64,000 nucleotides of DNA from Streptomyces sp. R302 (GTDB lineage: Bacteria; Actinomycetota; Actinomycetes; Streptomycetales; Streptomycetaceae), in the NCBI RefSeq assembly GCF_012927245.1, contig NZ_JABBGE010000001.1, positions 1,207,513-1,271,512 of the forward strand. Direction: 5' to 3'. Position numbers and translations under genes: made by a program. The notes beneath the pieces were generated by a model, which was not told where the DNA came from, did not search any database, and saw nothing but the letters and a program-made list of their open reading frames with translations. Positions 8,627 to 16,985 of the stretch are shown here, piece after piece. Position 1 is the stretch's first letter. Every line of letters begins with the position of its first letter.

Positions 8627-10713
8627 CCCTGCTCCTTGGTGAGGTGGTTCCAGTCGGTGGTGACGGGGGCGAGTTCGCCCCGCAGCCACAGGGGGAGTTG
8701 GTCTTCGCGGTGCGGGTCGCCGGCCACCCCGGAGGCGCCGAACGGCACGATCCAGCCGCTGCGTTCGCGGTCGGCGAGGTCCCACACGTAGCGGGCGGCG
8801 GACGCCCGGGCGCCGCGGTCGGTGTAGCCGGGGACGCTGGAGGTGGAGAGCACGCAGTCGTGGTCGCCGGCGAGGCCCGGCCACCGGTCGTCGTCCGGGT
8901 CGGGCAGCGCCTGCCAGGGCGCGAGCCGGTGGGTGGCCCCCCAGACGGCCGGCGGCTCGCCCTCGGCGACCTCCTCCAGCGCCTCGCGCACGATCCGGTC
9001 CACGTCCGGGGCCGGCACGGGCCCGCTCACCAGGAGCGTCTCCAGGGCGAGACCGACCCGGGGCCCGAGGTACAGCCACGGCCGGAACACCTCCGGGTAC
9101 GCCCCCGGCTCGCGCAGCCCCGCGAAGACCTCGTGCGCGGCGAGCCGCCGCACGACCGCGCCCCGCACGGCCGCGTAGAGCCCGGCGTCGGCGCTGTCGG
9201 CGTCCATCCGGCGGTCCCAGCCGAGCAGTCGCTCCCGTACACCGGTGGCGGCGGGGGAGAGCCCCTCGGAGCCGTCACCGCCCGCGGCCTCCACGGCGGC
9301 GAGCAGCCGGGCAGCCGCGCGGTTGTCGGTGTCGCGGTGGACGGCGGTCGTGGTGTCCGGGGTCCATTCGGCGGAGGCGGCGAGGAGTCCGGCGATGCGG
9401 TCGGCGCGGTGCGGGGGCGCGAACTCCACGCCGAGCGGCGCGGCGAGGCCGCGGGCGTTGGCCATCACCGCGTACCCGTCCGTCACCTCGGCGCGGGGCA
9501 GCGGCGCGGGCTCCGGTCCCCAGGCGTGCGCCGGCTCCCAGGCGGGCACGGGCCGCAGGGAGTTGGCCCGGTCGCGTACGGGCACGTGCCCGGCGACCCG
9601 GTGCAGCAGCCCGCCGTCGGTGTCGGCGGCGAGCACCACGTTCACCGGCTCCACCCAGGCGTCGAGCGCCGCGTCGACGTCGGCGACGGTACGGGCGGCG
9701 AGCAGGCGCGGCAGGGACTCGAAGCCGAGCCGGCCGGTGACCCGGGGCACGTACCGCAGGCTCAGCCCCTCCCACTCGGCACCGGGCTCCCGCGGCTCCT
9801 CGCCGGTGATCACGGGGCCGCGCGCGGTCTCGACCACCTCGACGAGGACCGGCTCGCCGCCGGCGACCTCGACCGTCTCGGTGTGGGCGGCGGCCGGACG
9901 CCAGCCCTCGGGGCCGTACGCCTCCACGCCGCCGCCCTCGCCGCGCCGCAGCCGCTCCCGGTAGAGGTCCTGGTAGTCGGCCATGGCGTTGGTGATGGCC
10001 CAGGCGACCGGGCCCGCGTGACCGAAGTGGGCGAGCCCGGGGACGCCGGGCACGGCGAGGCCGACGACGTCGTACGCGGGGCAGGCGAGCCGGATCTGCT
10101 GGTAGACGCCGGGCGCCTCGATGAAGCGGTGCGGGTCGCCGGCCACCAGGGCGGCCCCGCTCGCGGTCCGCTCCCCGGTCACCAGCCAGCCGTTGGACCC
10201 GGCCGTGGCCGGCCCGTCGGCGGCGAACAGCTCGGTCCACTCCTCGCCGAGACCGGTGGCCACCTGCTCGCGCCACAGCTTCGTCGGGAAGCCGGCGAAG
10301 AGGATGTGGGTGGAGAGCCAGACGGCCAGCGGCGTCCACGCCTCCCAGCGGCCCGGGACGAGCCCGGTGGCGGCGAACTCGGGGGCGCGGCGGGCCCCTT
10401 CGGCGAGACCGGCGTCGACCCCGTCCGCGTACGCCCGCACCCAGTCCGCGGTCTCCGGGTCGCTCTCCTCCAGGCGCGCCAGGCAGCGGCGCGCGGTGTC
10501 GGCGAGCCGGGCCCGGCGGACGAAGGCGTCCCAGCCCGCCTCGGCGGCGCCGAGGAAGGAGGCGCTGGTGCCCCGCGCCCGGTGGCGCTCGACCTCCAGC
10601 TGCCAGGCCCGGTCCAGGGCGGTCACCCGGCCCTGCGCGAAGGCCAGTTCCTCAGGGTCCGCCGCGCGCAGATGGGGGACGCCGTACGCGTCCCGGTAGA
10701 CCTCGATGCTCAC
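8623..10713 (-). CDS. Penicillin acylase-family Ntn hydrolase (PvdQ/QuiP-like), iron-box controlled
   Basis: A 696-aa heterodimeric-type Ntn hydrolase precursor. The alpha part begins RDAYGVPHLRAADPEELAFAQGRVTALDRA. Autocleavage is expected before Ser at about residue 173 (TAGSNGWLVTG), exposing the nucleophile. Downstream, GDPHRFIEAPGVYQQIRL and the GPVAWAITNAMADYQDLY segment are family-typical. Such enzymes cleave amide-linked acyl groups from penicillins, acyl-homoserine lactones or, in PvdQ, a pyoverdine precursor. There is no signal peptide, unlike PvdQ, so it appears cytosolic. GTG at 10713 is chosen from the conserved start; the ribosome site is weak, so the start is less certain. Confidence 0.86.
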   Translation of the reverse strand: MSIEVYRDAYGVPHLRAADPEELAFAQGRVTALDRAWQLEVERHRARGTSASFLGAAEAGWDAFVRRARLADTARRCLARLEESDPETADWVRAYADGVDAGLAEGARRAPEFAATGLVPGRWEAWTPLAVWLSTHILFAGFPTKLWREQVATGLGEEWTELFAADGPATAGSNGWLVTGERTASGAALVAGDPHRFIEAPGVYQQIRLACPAYDVVGLAVPGVPGLAHFGHAGPVAWAITNAMADYQDLYRERLRRGEGGGVEAYGPEGWRPAAAHTETVEVAGGEPVLVEVVETARGPVITGEEPREPGAEWEGLSLRYVPRVTGRLGFESLPRLLAARTVADVDAALDAWVEPVNVVLAADTDGGLLHRVAGHVPVRDRANSLRPVPAWEPAHAWGPEPAPLPRAEVTDGYAVMANARGLAAPLGVEFAPPHRADRIAGLLAASAEWTPDTTTAVHRDTDNRAAARLLAAVEAAGGDGSEGLSPAATGVRERLLGWDRRMDADSADAGLYAAVRGAVVRRLAAHEVFAGLREPGAYPEVFRPWLYLGPRVGLALETLLVSGPVPAPDVDRIVREALEEVAEGEPPAVWGATHRLAPWQALPDPDDDRWPGLAGDHDCVLSTSSVPGYTDRGARASAARYVWDLADRERSGWIVPFGASGVAGDPHREDQLPLWLRGELAPVTTDWNHLTKEQG

Positions 10714-10748
10714 CCTTACCGATCCCGTCCGTGTGCTTTCCGATGCCG

Positions 10749-10767
10749 TTAGGTTAGGCTGACCTAA
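10749..10767. promoter_or_regulatory. Iron box (DtxR/IdeR/DmdR operator)
   Basis: TTAGGTTAGGCTGACCTAA is an 18 of 19 match to the actinobacterial iron box consensus (TTAGGTTAGGCTAACCTAA). It lies 49 bp before the siderophore-interacting protein start and 35 bp before the acylase start, so one site can repress both directions when Fe2+ is plentiful. Confidence 0.93.
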
Positions 10768-10816
10768 ATTGATCGTCGACCCAAGGTAACGCATGGGTCC
10801 GGGGGAGGAGTGCGCG

Positions 10817-11536
10817 GTGGGTCACGGGTGGCAGGGCGCCGTCCTGAAGCTGATGGGCGCCAAGGACTTCACGTTCACCGTCACGGGGGCCGAGCAGGTC
10901 ACCGAGGACTACCGGCGGGTCCACTTCGCGGACGGCGGGCTGCTCGCCGCCGCCGGGACGCACCCCACGATGTGGGTCCGGATCTGGTTCGCGAACGCCG
11001 GGAAGCCGCACCAGCGCGCCTACACCCTCGTCGACCCCGACCGGGACGCCGGCACCTTCAGCCTGGAGTTCGCCCTCCACGACGGCCCCGCCAGCCACTG
11101 GGCCCGCGACTGCGCCCCGGGCGACACCGTCGAGGCCACCCTCCAGGGCACCGGCTTCGAGACCCCCGAGCCCCGGCCCGAGCGGCTCCTCGTCATCGGC
11201 GACGCGGCCTCGCTGCCGGCCGTCAACTCGCTGCTCGACGCCCACCCGGACCTCCCGGCCACCATCTGGTTCGAGACCCGGCACGCCTCCGACGAGGAGC
11301 TGCCCTTCCGCGTCGACCCGGCCCGCCACGAGCTGCGCCGGATCCCCCGGCAGCGCTCGGGCGCCGCCCTCGTCGAGCGGGTCAGGGCCGAACTGCCCGC
11401 GCTCGCGGGACCGGAGGCGTACGTGTGGATCGCCTGCGACACCGCGACCACCCGCGCCCTCGCCGGGTACGTCCGCAAGGAGCTCGCGCTGCCCAAGGAG
11501 CGGGTCCACGCGCTGGGCTACTGGCGCCCGAGCTGA
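10817..11536 (+). CDS. Siderophore-interacting protein (FAD ferric-siderophore reductase)
   Basis: A 239-aa member of the SIP family (ViuB/YqjH-like), which releases iron from ferric siderophores by FAD- and NAD(P)H-dependent reduction in the cytosol. The FAD-binding R-x-Y-T motif is QRAYTLVD at about residue 75, and the Rossmann-like half starts LLVIGDAASLPAVNSLLD. The C-terminus ends LPKERVHALGYWRPS as in the family. GTG at 10817 follows GGAGGAG (10804-10810) at a good distance and matches the usual GHGW start; an ATG at 10793 is less likely. The upstream iron box implies induction under iron starvation. Confidence 0.93.
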   Translation: MGHGWQGAVLKLMGAKDFTFTVTGAEQVTEDYRRVHFADGGLLAAAGTHPTMWVRIWFANAGKPHQRAYTLVDPDRDAGTFSLEFALHDGPASHWARDCAPGDTVEATLQGTGFETPEPRPERLLVIGDAASLPAVNSLLDAHPDLPATIWFETRHASDEELPFRVDPARHELRRIPRQRSGAALVERVRAELPALAGPEAYVWIACDTATTRALAGYVRKELALPKERVHALGYWRPS

Positions 11537-11684
11537 ACCGTTCCGCCTGACCGTTCCGCCCCGGCGTGACGTTGACGATCCGTGACCCCGTCGGGCCGCG
11601 GATCGTTTTCTTGCGCGACGCATGGGGCTACCGGGAATGGTTGTGTCGAAAAGATTCGAAAATGAACACGGAAACCCCCCTTTG

Positions 11685-11719
11685 GAGTGAACTCACGTCA
11701 GGCGACTGCCGGTTCACTC
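11685..11719. promoter_or_regulatory. Inverted repeat GAGTGAAC-N19-GTTCACTC
   Basis: Perfect 8-bp arms at 11685-11692 and 11712-11719 lie 80 bp before the sortase-substrate gene. The halves resemble PHO-box heptamers, but they are inverted and far apart rather than direct repeats 11 bp apart, so I do not call a PHO box. A regulatory role is a guess from position. Confidence 0.35.
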
Positions 11720-11799
11720 TCCGTGCGTAAAGATTCCGGTGTCCCAGTCGCCGCAGCCGCGCGAAGCCACCGTCCCCGTGGTGAGCGGCCGGCGACGCC

Positions 11800-12867
11800 A
11801 TGCCTTTTCGTGGGGGTTCCACCACCTTGAACAGCAACACCTTCCGTGCGCCCGTCCGCCGCACCGCGGCCGCCGCGACCGTCGTCGCCCTGGCCGCGGG
11901 ACCCGTCCTCCTCGCGGCCCCCGCCGCGCAGGCGACGGACGGAGAGCGCCGCGAGGGCCGCGCCACCGCCGCCGTACTGCGCACCGGGCTCGACGTCTCC
12001 CTCCTCGGCGAGACCGTGAAGGTCCCGGTCCGCGCCTCGCTCAACGAGGTCCAGGCGCCCGAGAGCGAGAGCGAGACCGCCCTCAGCGTGAAGGTCCAGG
12101 GCGCGGAGGGCGGCGAGCCCGTCGACATCCTCACCGCCGACGTCGCCACCTCCACCGCCACCGTCGACGAGCGCAAGGCCGAGGGGTACGCCAACCTCGC
12201 CAAGGCCCGCGTCCACGTGCCCGGCCTGCCCGCCCTCGCCATCGTCGAGGTCGAGAAGGTCACCTCCAAGGCGGTCTGCGAGACCGGGAAGAAGCCGGTC
12301 GCCGAGTCCAACGTCCTCGGGTACGTCCGCGCCCTCGGCAAGAAGATCACGCTCACCGCCGGTGGCCGCACCGAGGTCGACGTGCCCGCCGTCGGCCGGA
12401 TCACCCTCGACCTCTCCCGCACCGGCACCACCTCGCGCACCGCGGCCGCCACCGCCCTGGAGCTGAACGTGGAGGTCAACCCGCTCAGCCTCGGCGTCGC
12501 CAAGGTCAAGGGCACGGTCACCCTCGCAGAGGCCACCTGCGAGACCCCCGACGCCCCGGCCCCGACCGAGAAGCCCACGGAGAAGCCCACGGAGAAGCCG
12601 ACCGAGAAGCCGACCGAGAAGCCGACCGAGAAGCCCACGGCCGAGCCCACCCAGGAGCCGACCGGGCAGCCCTCGCCGCAGCCCACCGAGCCCCAGGGCG
12701 ACGGCGGGATCAAGACGAACAACGGCGGCTCCGCCCCGACGCAGAACCTCGCCGAGACCGGCGGCAGCTCCGCCACCCCGTACCTCGCGGGCGGCGCCCT
12801 CGCCCTCGTCCTCGCCGGCGGCGGCGCCGTCGCCCTGACCCGCTTCCGCGCCCGCGCCCGGGGCTGA
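11800..12867 (+). CDS. LAxTG sortase-anchored surface protein, SCO1860 family
   Basis: A 355-aa exported protein. An N-terminal signal sequence (RRTAAAATVVALAAGPVLLAAPAAQA) is followed by a beta-rich domain of about 200 residues with two Cys (AVCETG, EATCETP). Six TEKP repeats and a Pro/Thr-rich stalk follow, then LAETGG, a hydrophobic helix and an Arg-rich tail. LAxTG is the class E sortase signal of streptomycetes, so the protein should be covalently attached to peptidoglycan. The start could also be TTG at 11827, giving the conserved NSNTFR beginning. Function of the ectodomain is unknown. Confidence 0.88.
   Translation: MPFRGGSTTLNSNTFRAPVRRTAAAATVVALAAGPVLLAAPAAQATDGERREGRATAAVLRTGLDVSLLGETVKVPVRASLNEVQAPESESETALSVKVQGAEGGEPVDILTADVATSTATVDERKAEGYANLAKARVHVPGLPALAIVEVEKVTSKAVCETGKKPVAESNVLGYVRALGKKITLTAGGRTEVDVPAVGRITLDLSRTGTTSRTAAATALELNVEVNPLSLGVAKVKGTVTLAEATCETPDAPAPTEKPTEKPTEKPTEKPTEKPTEKPTAEPTQEPTGQPSPQPTEPQGDGGIKTNNGGSAPTQNLAETGGSSATPYLAGGALALVLAGGGAVALTRFRARARG
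12565..12636 (+). repeat. 12-bp in-frame repeat encoding (TEKP)6
   Basis: Six tandem 12-bp units encode Thr-Glu-Lys-Pro in the wall-spanning stalk of the surface protein. Third positions vary between units, so the array is under protein-level selection or is old. Confidence 0.9.
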
Positions 12868-12968
12868 CCGCCCGAGGGGGAGACGCGTCAGGGGGACGCA
12901 GGGGGAACCGGCCCGGGGCGGGCGGTGGCACGAGGCCGCCACCCGCCCCGGGCCGCCCCACGCGCGCG

Positions 12969-13097
12969 TACGGCTCCGAGGACGCCGGGGTACGGTACCG
13001 AGGACGTCGGGGTACGGCGCCGAGGGCGTCGGGGTACGGCTCCGAGGCTCCGGGGGGTGCGGCTCCGAGGACGCCCGGGGTACGGCTTCGAGCCCTC
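12969..13097. repeat. 22-bp minisatellite
   Basis: Five full units and one partial unit with the core TACGGCTCCGAGGACGCCGGGG (22 or 23 bp) fill the gap between the surface protein and the convergent cobC gene and run into the cobC stop codon. Units differ by one to four bases. I see no coding signal. This, with a GC-rich lead-in, is the whole content of 12868-13095. Confidence 0.85.
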
Positions 13098-14169
13098 AGC
13101 CCGCCAGCAGGAGGGCCTGGTCCAGGGCCTGGAGGAAACGATTCGTCGTCGCCCGGTCCCGGACCGCGAGCCGCAGCCAGTGCCGGTCCAGGCCCGGGAA
13201 CGTGTCCCCGCGCCGCGCCGCGAACCCGAGCAGCCGCAGCCGCTCCCGCACCGCGTCCGCGCCCTCGATCCGGATCAGCACGAACGGCCCCTCGGCCGCC
13301 GCCACCGTCCGCACCTCGTCGAACTCCGCGAGCCCCGCGAGCAGGTGCGCCCGCTCCGTCCCGATCCGGTGCGCCGCGTGCTCCGCCTCCGCCAGCGCCG
13401 CCCGCGACATGCACGCCTCCGCCGCCACGAGGGCCGGCGTCGACACCGGCCACAGCGGCTGCGCCCGCTCCAGGAGCGCCACCGTCTCCGGCTCCGCGAG
13501 CACGTATCCGATCCGCAGCCCCGCGAGGCCCCAGGTCTTCGTCAGGCTCCGCAGGACGATCAGGCCCGGCAGGTCCGTCCGCCCGGCCAGCGACTCCCGC
13601 TCGCCCGGCACCGCGTCCATGAAGGCCTCGTCCACGACCAGGTACCGCCCCGGCCGGGCCAGCCTCGCGAGCGTCTCCGCCGGGTGCAGCACCGACGTCG
13701 GGTTGGTGGGATTGCCGATCACCACCAGGTCCGCGTCCTCCGGCACCGCCGCCGGGTCGAGCCGGAAGCCGTCCTCCTCGCGCAGCAGCACCCGGCGCAC
13801 CTCGTGCCCGGCGTCCCGCAGCGCCGCCTCAGGCTCGGTGAACTGCGGATGCACCACCACCGGCCGGCGCACCGGCAGCGCCCGCGCGAGCAGCACGAAG
13901 GCCTCCGCCGCGCCCGCCGTCAGCAGCACCCGGCCCGGCGGGAGGTCGTGCCGCTCGGCCACCGCCGCACGGGCCGAACGCCCGTCGGGGTACTGGGCCA
14001 GACTCGTCAGGGAGTGCGCGATCCGTCGGCGCAGCCAGTCCGGCGGGGTCGCCGTGCGGACATTGACCGCGAGGTCGACGAGTTTCTCGTCGCGGACCTC
14101 GGCGTCGCCGTGATGGCGCAGGTCGTGGGCGTGGGTGCCCGTGTGCGGGCCGTCCGTGTGGGTGTCCAT
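13096..14169 (-). CDS. cobC: Threonine-phosphate decarboxylase-like PLP enzyme (CobC, Rv2231c type)
   Basis: This 357-residue segment is a fold-type I aminotransferase related to histidinol-phosphate aminotransferase and L-threonine-O-3-phosphate decarboxylase, which makes the aminopropanol linker of cobalamin. Visible features are LDLAVNVR-like start (KLVDLAVNVRTATPPDWL), VVIGNPTNPTS, VDEAFMDAVPGE, the PLP Lys in VLRSLTKTWGLAGLRIGY, and the Arg in WLRLAVRD. ATG at 14169 is the likely start by homology but has only a weak ribosome site. Upstream, the same frame stays open and contains a CobE-like domain, so the protein may be a fusion. Context is cobalamin synthesis. Confidence 0.85.
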   Translation of the reverse strand: MDTHTDGPHTGTHAHDLRHHGDAEVRDEKLVDLAVNVRTATPPDWLRRRIAHSLTSLAQYPDGRSARAAVAERHDLPPGRVLLTAGAAEAFVLLARALPVRRPVVVHPQFTEPEAALRDAGHEVRRVLLREEDGFRLDPAAVPEDADLVVIGNPTNPTSVLHPAETLARLARPGRYLVVDEAFMDAVPGERESLAGRTDLPGLIVLRSLTKTWGLAGLRIGYVLAEPETVALLERAQPLWPVSTPALVAAEACMSRAALAEAEHAAHRIGTERAHLLAGLAEFDEVRTVAAAEGPFVLIRIEGADAVRERLRLLGFAARRGDTFPGLDRHWLRLAVRDRATTNRFLQALDQALLLAG

Positions 14170-14865
14170 GTCCGCCGTCGCGTGGGGGGTGGGGATGTGG
14201 GGTGTGCCAGGCTCGCCAGCGATGTACCCGCACGTCAAGGGCAACAACCGTGCGACGGACGTCACTTCGTCCGAACGAAACGGGACATTCGTCGCGATTG
14301 CGCAGGTCACGCGGCGTGATTTCCGCTTCGGCACCACCAGCACCGCCCCCGGCCCCGCCGCCCGCAGCGCCGCCGCCTCCGCCACCGACGCCGTCCCCGT
14401 CGCCGCCAGCGGCGCCTCCGAGGGGTGCGGCACGGCGACCCCGGCCAGCTCCTCCGCCGCGAACCCGGTCACCGGCACCCCGAGCCGCGCGGCCGCCCCC
14501 ACGATCCCCGGCTCCGCCACGCGCGCGTGCAGCGTCGCGAACCCCGCCACGCGCGCGTACACCACAGCCTCCCCGGGCCCCGCCGCGCCCGCCTCCGCGG
14601 CCCCGGCCACACGCGCGTACCGGCCCCCGCCCGCACCCGCACCCGTCCCCGCCGTACGGTCCCCGGTCCCGGCCGCCCCGATCCGGCCCCGGGACGGCCC
14701 ACCCGAACCCGTCCCGTCCCCCGGCTCCGCTCCGTCCCCCGGCCCTGCGGCCGCGAGCCCCGCCTCCGCGAGCGCCTCCCGGACCAGCGCCAGGACCTCG
14801 GCCTCCGTCGCGCCCGAGCGGGCGCCGACGCCGATGTGCAGAACCGGCCCCCCATCCGCTACCAA
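14170..14865 (-). CDS. cobE: CobE/CbiG C-terminal-like domain, in open frame with cobC
   Basis: The frame ahead of cobC encodes a CobE/GbiG-like domain: LHIGVGARSGATEAEVLALVREALAEAG at the start, an insertion rich in Gly/Ala, then PGIVGAAARLGVPVTGFAAEELAGVAVPHPS and the final strand GAVLVVPKRKSRRVTCAIAT. CobE assists cobalamin ring synthesis. No stop separates it from cobC, and about 40 codons of atypical, lower-GC sequence link them. No ATG or GTG lies at its N-terminus; TTG at 14865, overlapping the divergent ZIP gene start, is the only plausible codon and lacks a ribosome site. It could be an N-terminal fusion partner of CobC or a gene that lost its ends. Confidence 0.6.
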
Positions 14866-14871
14866 GGGGCC

Positions 14872-15642
14872 ATGGCTGTGCTCGTCGCGCTCGGCGCGTT
14901 CCTGATGACGCTCTTCGGCGGCTGGGTCGCGCAGCGCGTCACCGACCGCCGGCACCTCGTCCTCGGCCTCGCGGGCGGGCTCATGCTCGGCGTCGTCGGA
15001 CTCGACCTGCTGCCCGAGGCCCTGGAGGCCGCCGGGGAGGAGGTCTTCGGAGTCCCCCAGGCCCTGCTCCTCTTCGTCGGCGGCTTCCTCTTCGCCCATG
15101 TGGTGGAGCGCCTCCTCGCCACCCGCCGGGCCGCCCACGGCGCCGACACGGGGAAGAAGCCGGGGGAGGGACCCGGCCACGGGGCGAAGGCGGGGGAGCG
15201 GAGCCCGCAGGTCGGGCTCGTGGCGGCCGGCGCCATGGTGCTGCACAGCCTCATGGACGGCATCGCGCTCGGTGCCGCCTTCCAGGTCGGCGGCGGCATG
15301 GGCGCCACCGTCGCGCTGGCCGTCGTCACCCACGACTTCGCCGACGGCTTCAACACGTACACGCTCACCAGCGTCTACGGGAACGAGCGCCGCAAGGCCC
15401 TCGCGATGCTCTTCGCCGACGCGCTCGCCCCCGTCGCCGGCGCCGCCCTCGCCACCTTCCTCACTCTTCCGGAGGAACTCCTCGGCAGCTATCTCGGCTT
15501 CTTCGGCGGCGCCCTGCTCTACCTCGCCGCCGCCGAGATCCTGCCCGAGGCCCACCACGAACACCCCGCCCGCACCACCCTGCTCTGCACGGTCGCGGGC
15601 GTCGGCTTCATCTGGCTCGTGGTGGGCCTCTCCGGCGGCTGA
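14872..15642 (+). CDS. ZIP-family metal transporter
   Basis: A 256-aa inner-membrane protein with about seven or eight hydrophobic segments. Helices IV and V carry the ZIP metal-site pattern: HSLMDGIALGAAF and, after it, THDFADGFNTYTL. A loop with Lys, Gly and few His residues lies between helices III and IV. ZIP proteins import Zn2+, Fe2+ or related metals. It lies inside the cobalamin genes, so Co2+ should be considered, though no sequence feature proves it. ATG at 14872 is close to AAGGGG; GTG at 14878 has better spacing. Confidence 0.9.
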   Translation: MAVLVALGAFLMTLFGGWVAQRVTDRRHLVLGLAGGLMLGVVGLDLLPEALEAAGEEVFGVPQALLLFVGGFLFAHVVERLLATRRAAHGADTGKKPGEGPGHGAKAGERSPQVGLVAAGAMVLHSLMDGIALGAAFQVGGGMGATVALAVVTHDFADGFNTYTLTSVYGNERRKALAMLFADALAPVAGAALATFLTLPEELLGSYLGFFGGALLYLAAAEILPEAHHEHPARTTLLCTVAGVGFIWLVVGLSGG

Positions 15643-15644
15643 GC

Positions 15645-16985
15645 TCACACGCAGTGCCCGACGAACCGCGCGGCGACCCCCGGGGCCCCCGCCCAGTGGG
15701 TGTGCACATAGCTCGCGTGCACCCCGCCCCGCACGAAGCCCTCCACCCGGGGCTCCGGCTGCCGCAGCCCCCAGGCCGCCTGCGCGCCCGCGCCCGGCTC
15801 GATGACCGTCCGGTGGAACTCGTGCCCCCGCACCCGGGTCCCGGCCGCCGCGAGCACGCTGTCGCCGACGGCCACCGCGTCCCGGTACCCGAGCGTCAGC
15901 CGCTCCGACATCCGCGCGTCCGCGTCGAGGACCCCGCACATCGGCGTCCCGTCGAGCGACCGCGCCAGGTACAGCAGCCCCGCGCACTCGGCGGCGACCG
16001 GCGCCCCCGACGCGGCGAGCTCCGCCACGGCCTTCCGCAGCGGCTCGTTGGCGGCGAGCTCCGCCGCGTACATCTCGGGGAACCCGCCCCCGACGACGAG
16101 CCCGCGCGTCCCCTCGGGGAGGGCCTCGTCCCGCAGCGGGTCGAAGGTCACGACCTCGGCGCCGGCGGCGGTGAGCAGTTCCGCGTTCTCGGCGTACGAG
16201 AACGTGAACGCGGCGCCGCCGGCGACGGCGACGACCGGCCGACCGCCCGCCGGGGGCGCCACGGCGGACGGGCTCCACGCCTCCGCGGACAGCGGCGGCG
16301 CCGACCGGGCGAGCGCGAGCAGCCCCTCCAGGTCGCACCCGGCGAGCACCTGCTCCGCCTGCGCGGCCACCGCCTCCACCGCCTGCGCCTGCCGCTCGGC
16401 GACCGGGATCAGGCCGAGGTGCCGCGAGGGGGTGGCGACGGCGGGGGCCCGCCGCAGCACGCCGAGGACCGGCACGCCCGACTCCTCCAGGGCCTCCCTG
16501 AGCAGCGTCTCGTGCCGGTCGCTGGCGACCTTGTTGAGGATCACCCCGCCGATCCGCACCTCCGGGTCCCAGGACGCGAAGCCGTGCACGAGCGCCGCCA
16601 CCGACCGCGACTGCGAGGACGCGTCCACGACGAGCACCACCGGCGCCCGCAGCAGCTTGGCGACCTGCGCGGTGGAGGCGAGCTCGCCCTGCCCCGCGGC
16701 GCCGTCGTACAGCCCCATCACGCCCTCGACCACGGCCAGGTCGCAGCCGCGCGCGCCGTGCGCGAAGAGCGGCGCGATCCGTTCCGTCCCGCACATGTAC
16801 GCGTCGAGGTTGCGGCCCGGGCGGCCGGTGGCGAGCGCGTGGTAGCCCGGGTCGATGTAGTCGGGCCCCACCTTGTGCGGGGAGACGGAAAGCCCACGGG
16901 AGGCGAACGCGGCCATCAGGCCGGTCGCGACCGTGGTCTTCCCCGCCCCCGACGACGGGGCCGCGATGACGAGACGCGCTACCAC
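15645..16985 (-). CDS. cobB: Cobyrinate a,c-diamide synthase
   Basis: A 446-aa ATP-dependent amidotransferase that amidates the a and c side chains of (hydrogeno)cobyrinic acid. The N-terminal synthetase has the P-loop APSSGAGKTTVATGLMAAF and the HKVGPDYIDPGYH signature. The C-terminal class I glutaminase-like domain has the Cys in VAAECAGLLYLARSL and the His in RGHEFHRT. GTG at 16985 overlaps the end of cobO as GTGGTAG, so the two are coupled. Ends at HCV, close to the ZIP gene on the other strand. Confidence 0.95.
   Translation of the reverse strand: MVARLVIAAPSSGAGKTTVATGLMAAFASRGLSVSPHKVGPDYIDPGYHALATGRPGRNLDAYMCGTERIAPLFAHGARGCDLAVVEGVMGLYDGAAGQGELASTAQVAKLLRAPVVLVVDASSQSRSVAALVHGFASWDPEVRIGGVILNKVASDRHETLLREALEESGVPVLGVLRRAPAVATPSRHLGLIPVAERQAQAVEAVAAQAEQVLAGCDLEGLLALARSAPPLSAEAWSPSAVAPPAGGRPVVAVAGGAAFTFSYAENAELLTAAGAEVVTFDPLRDEALPEGTRGLVVGGGFPEMYAAELAANEPLRKAVAELAASGAPVAAECAGLLYLARSLDGTPMCGVLDADARMSERLTLGYRDAVAVGDSVLAAAGTRVRGHEFHRTVIEPGAGAQAAWGLRQPEPRVEGFVRGGVHASYVHTHWAGAPGVAARFVGHCV

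Noticed and set aside
8623..10713. Beta-lactam resistance or production gene
   Set aside because: The family includes penicillin acylases, but the iron box and siderophore-related partners make a siderophore or other amide the more likely substrate.
11685..11719. GTTCAC-containing repeat as a PHO box
   Set aside because: The halves are inverted with 19 bp between them; PHO boxes are direct repeats of 11 bp. Kept only as an inverted repeat.
12969..13097. CRISPR array or coding tandem repeats
   Set aside because: Units are directly adjacent and diverged, and lengths of 22 and 23 bp break any reading frame.
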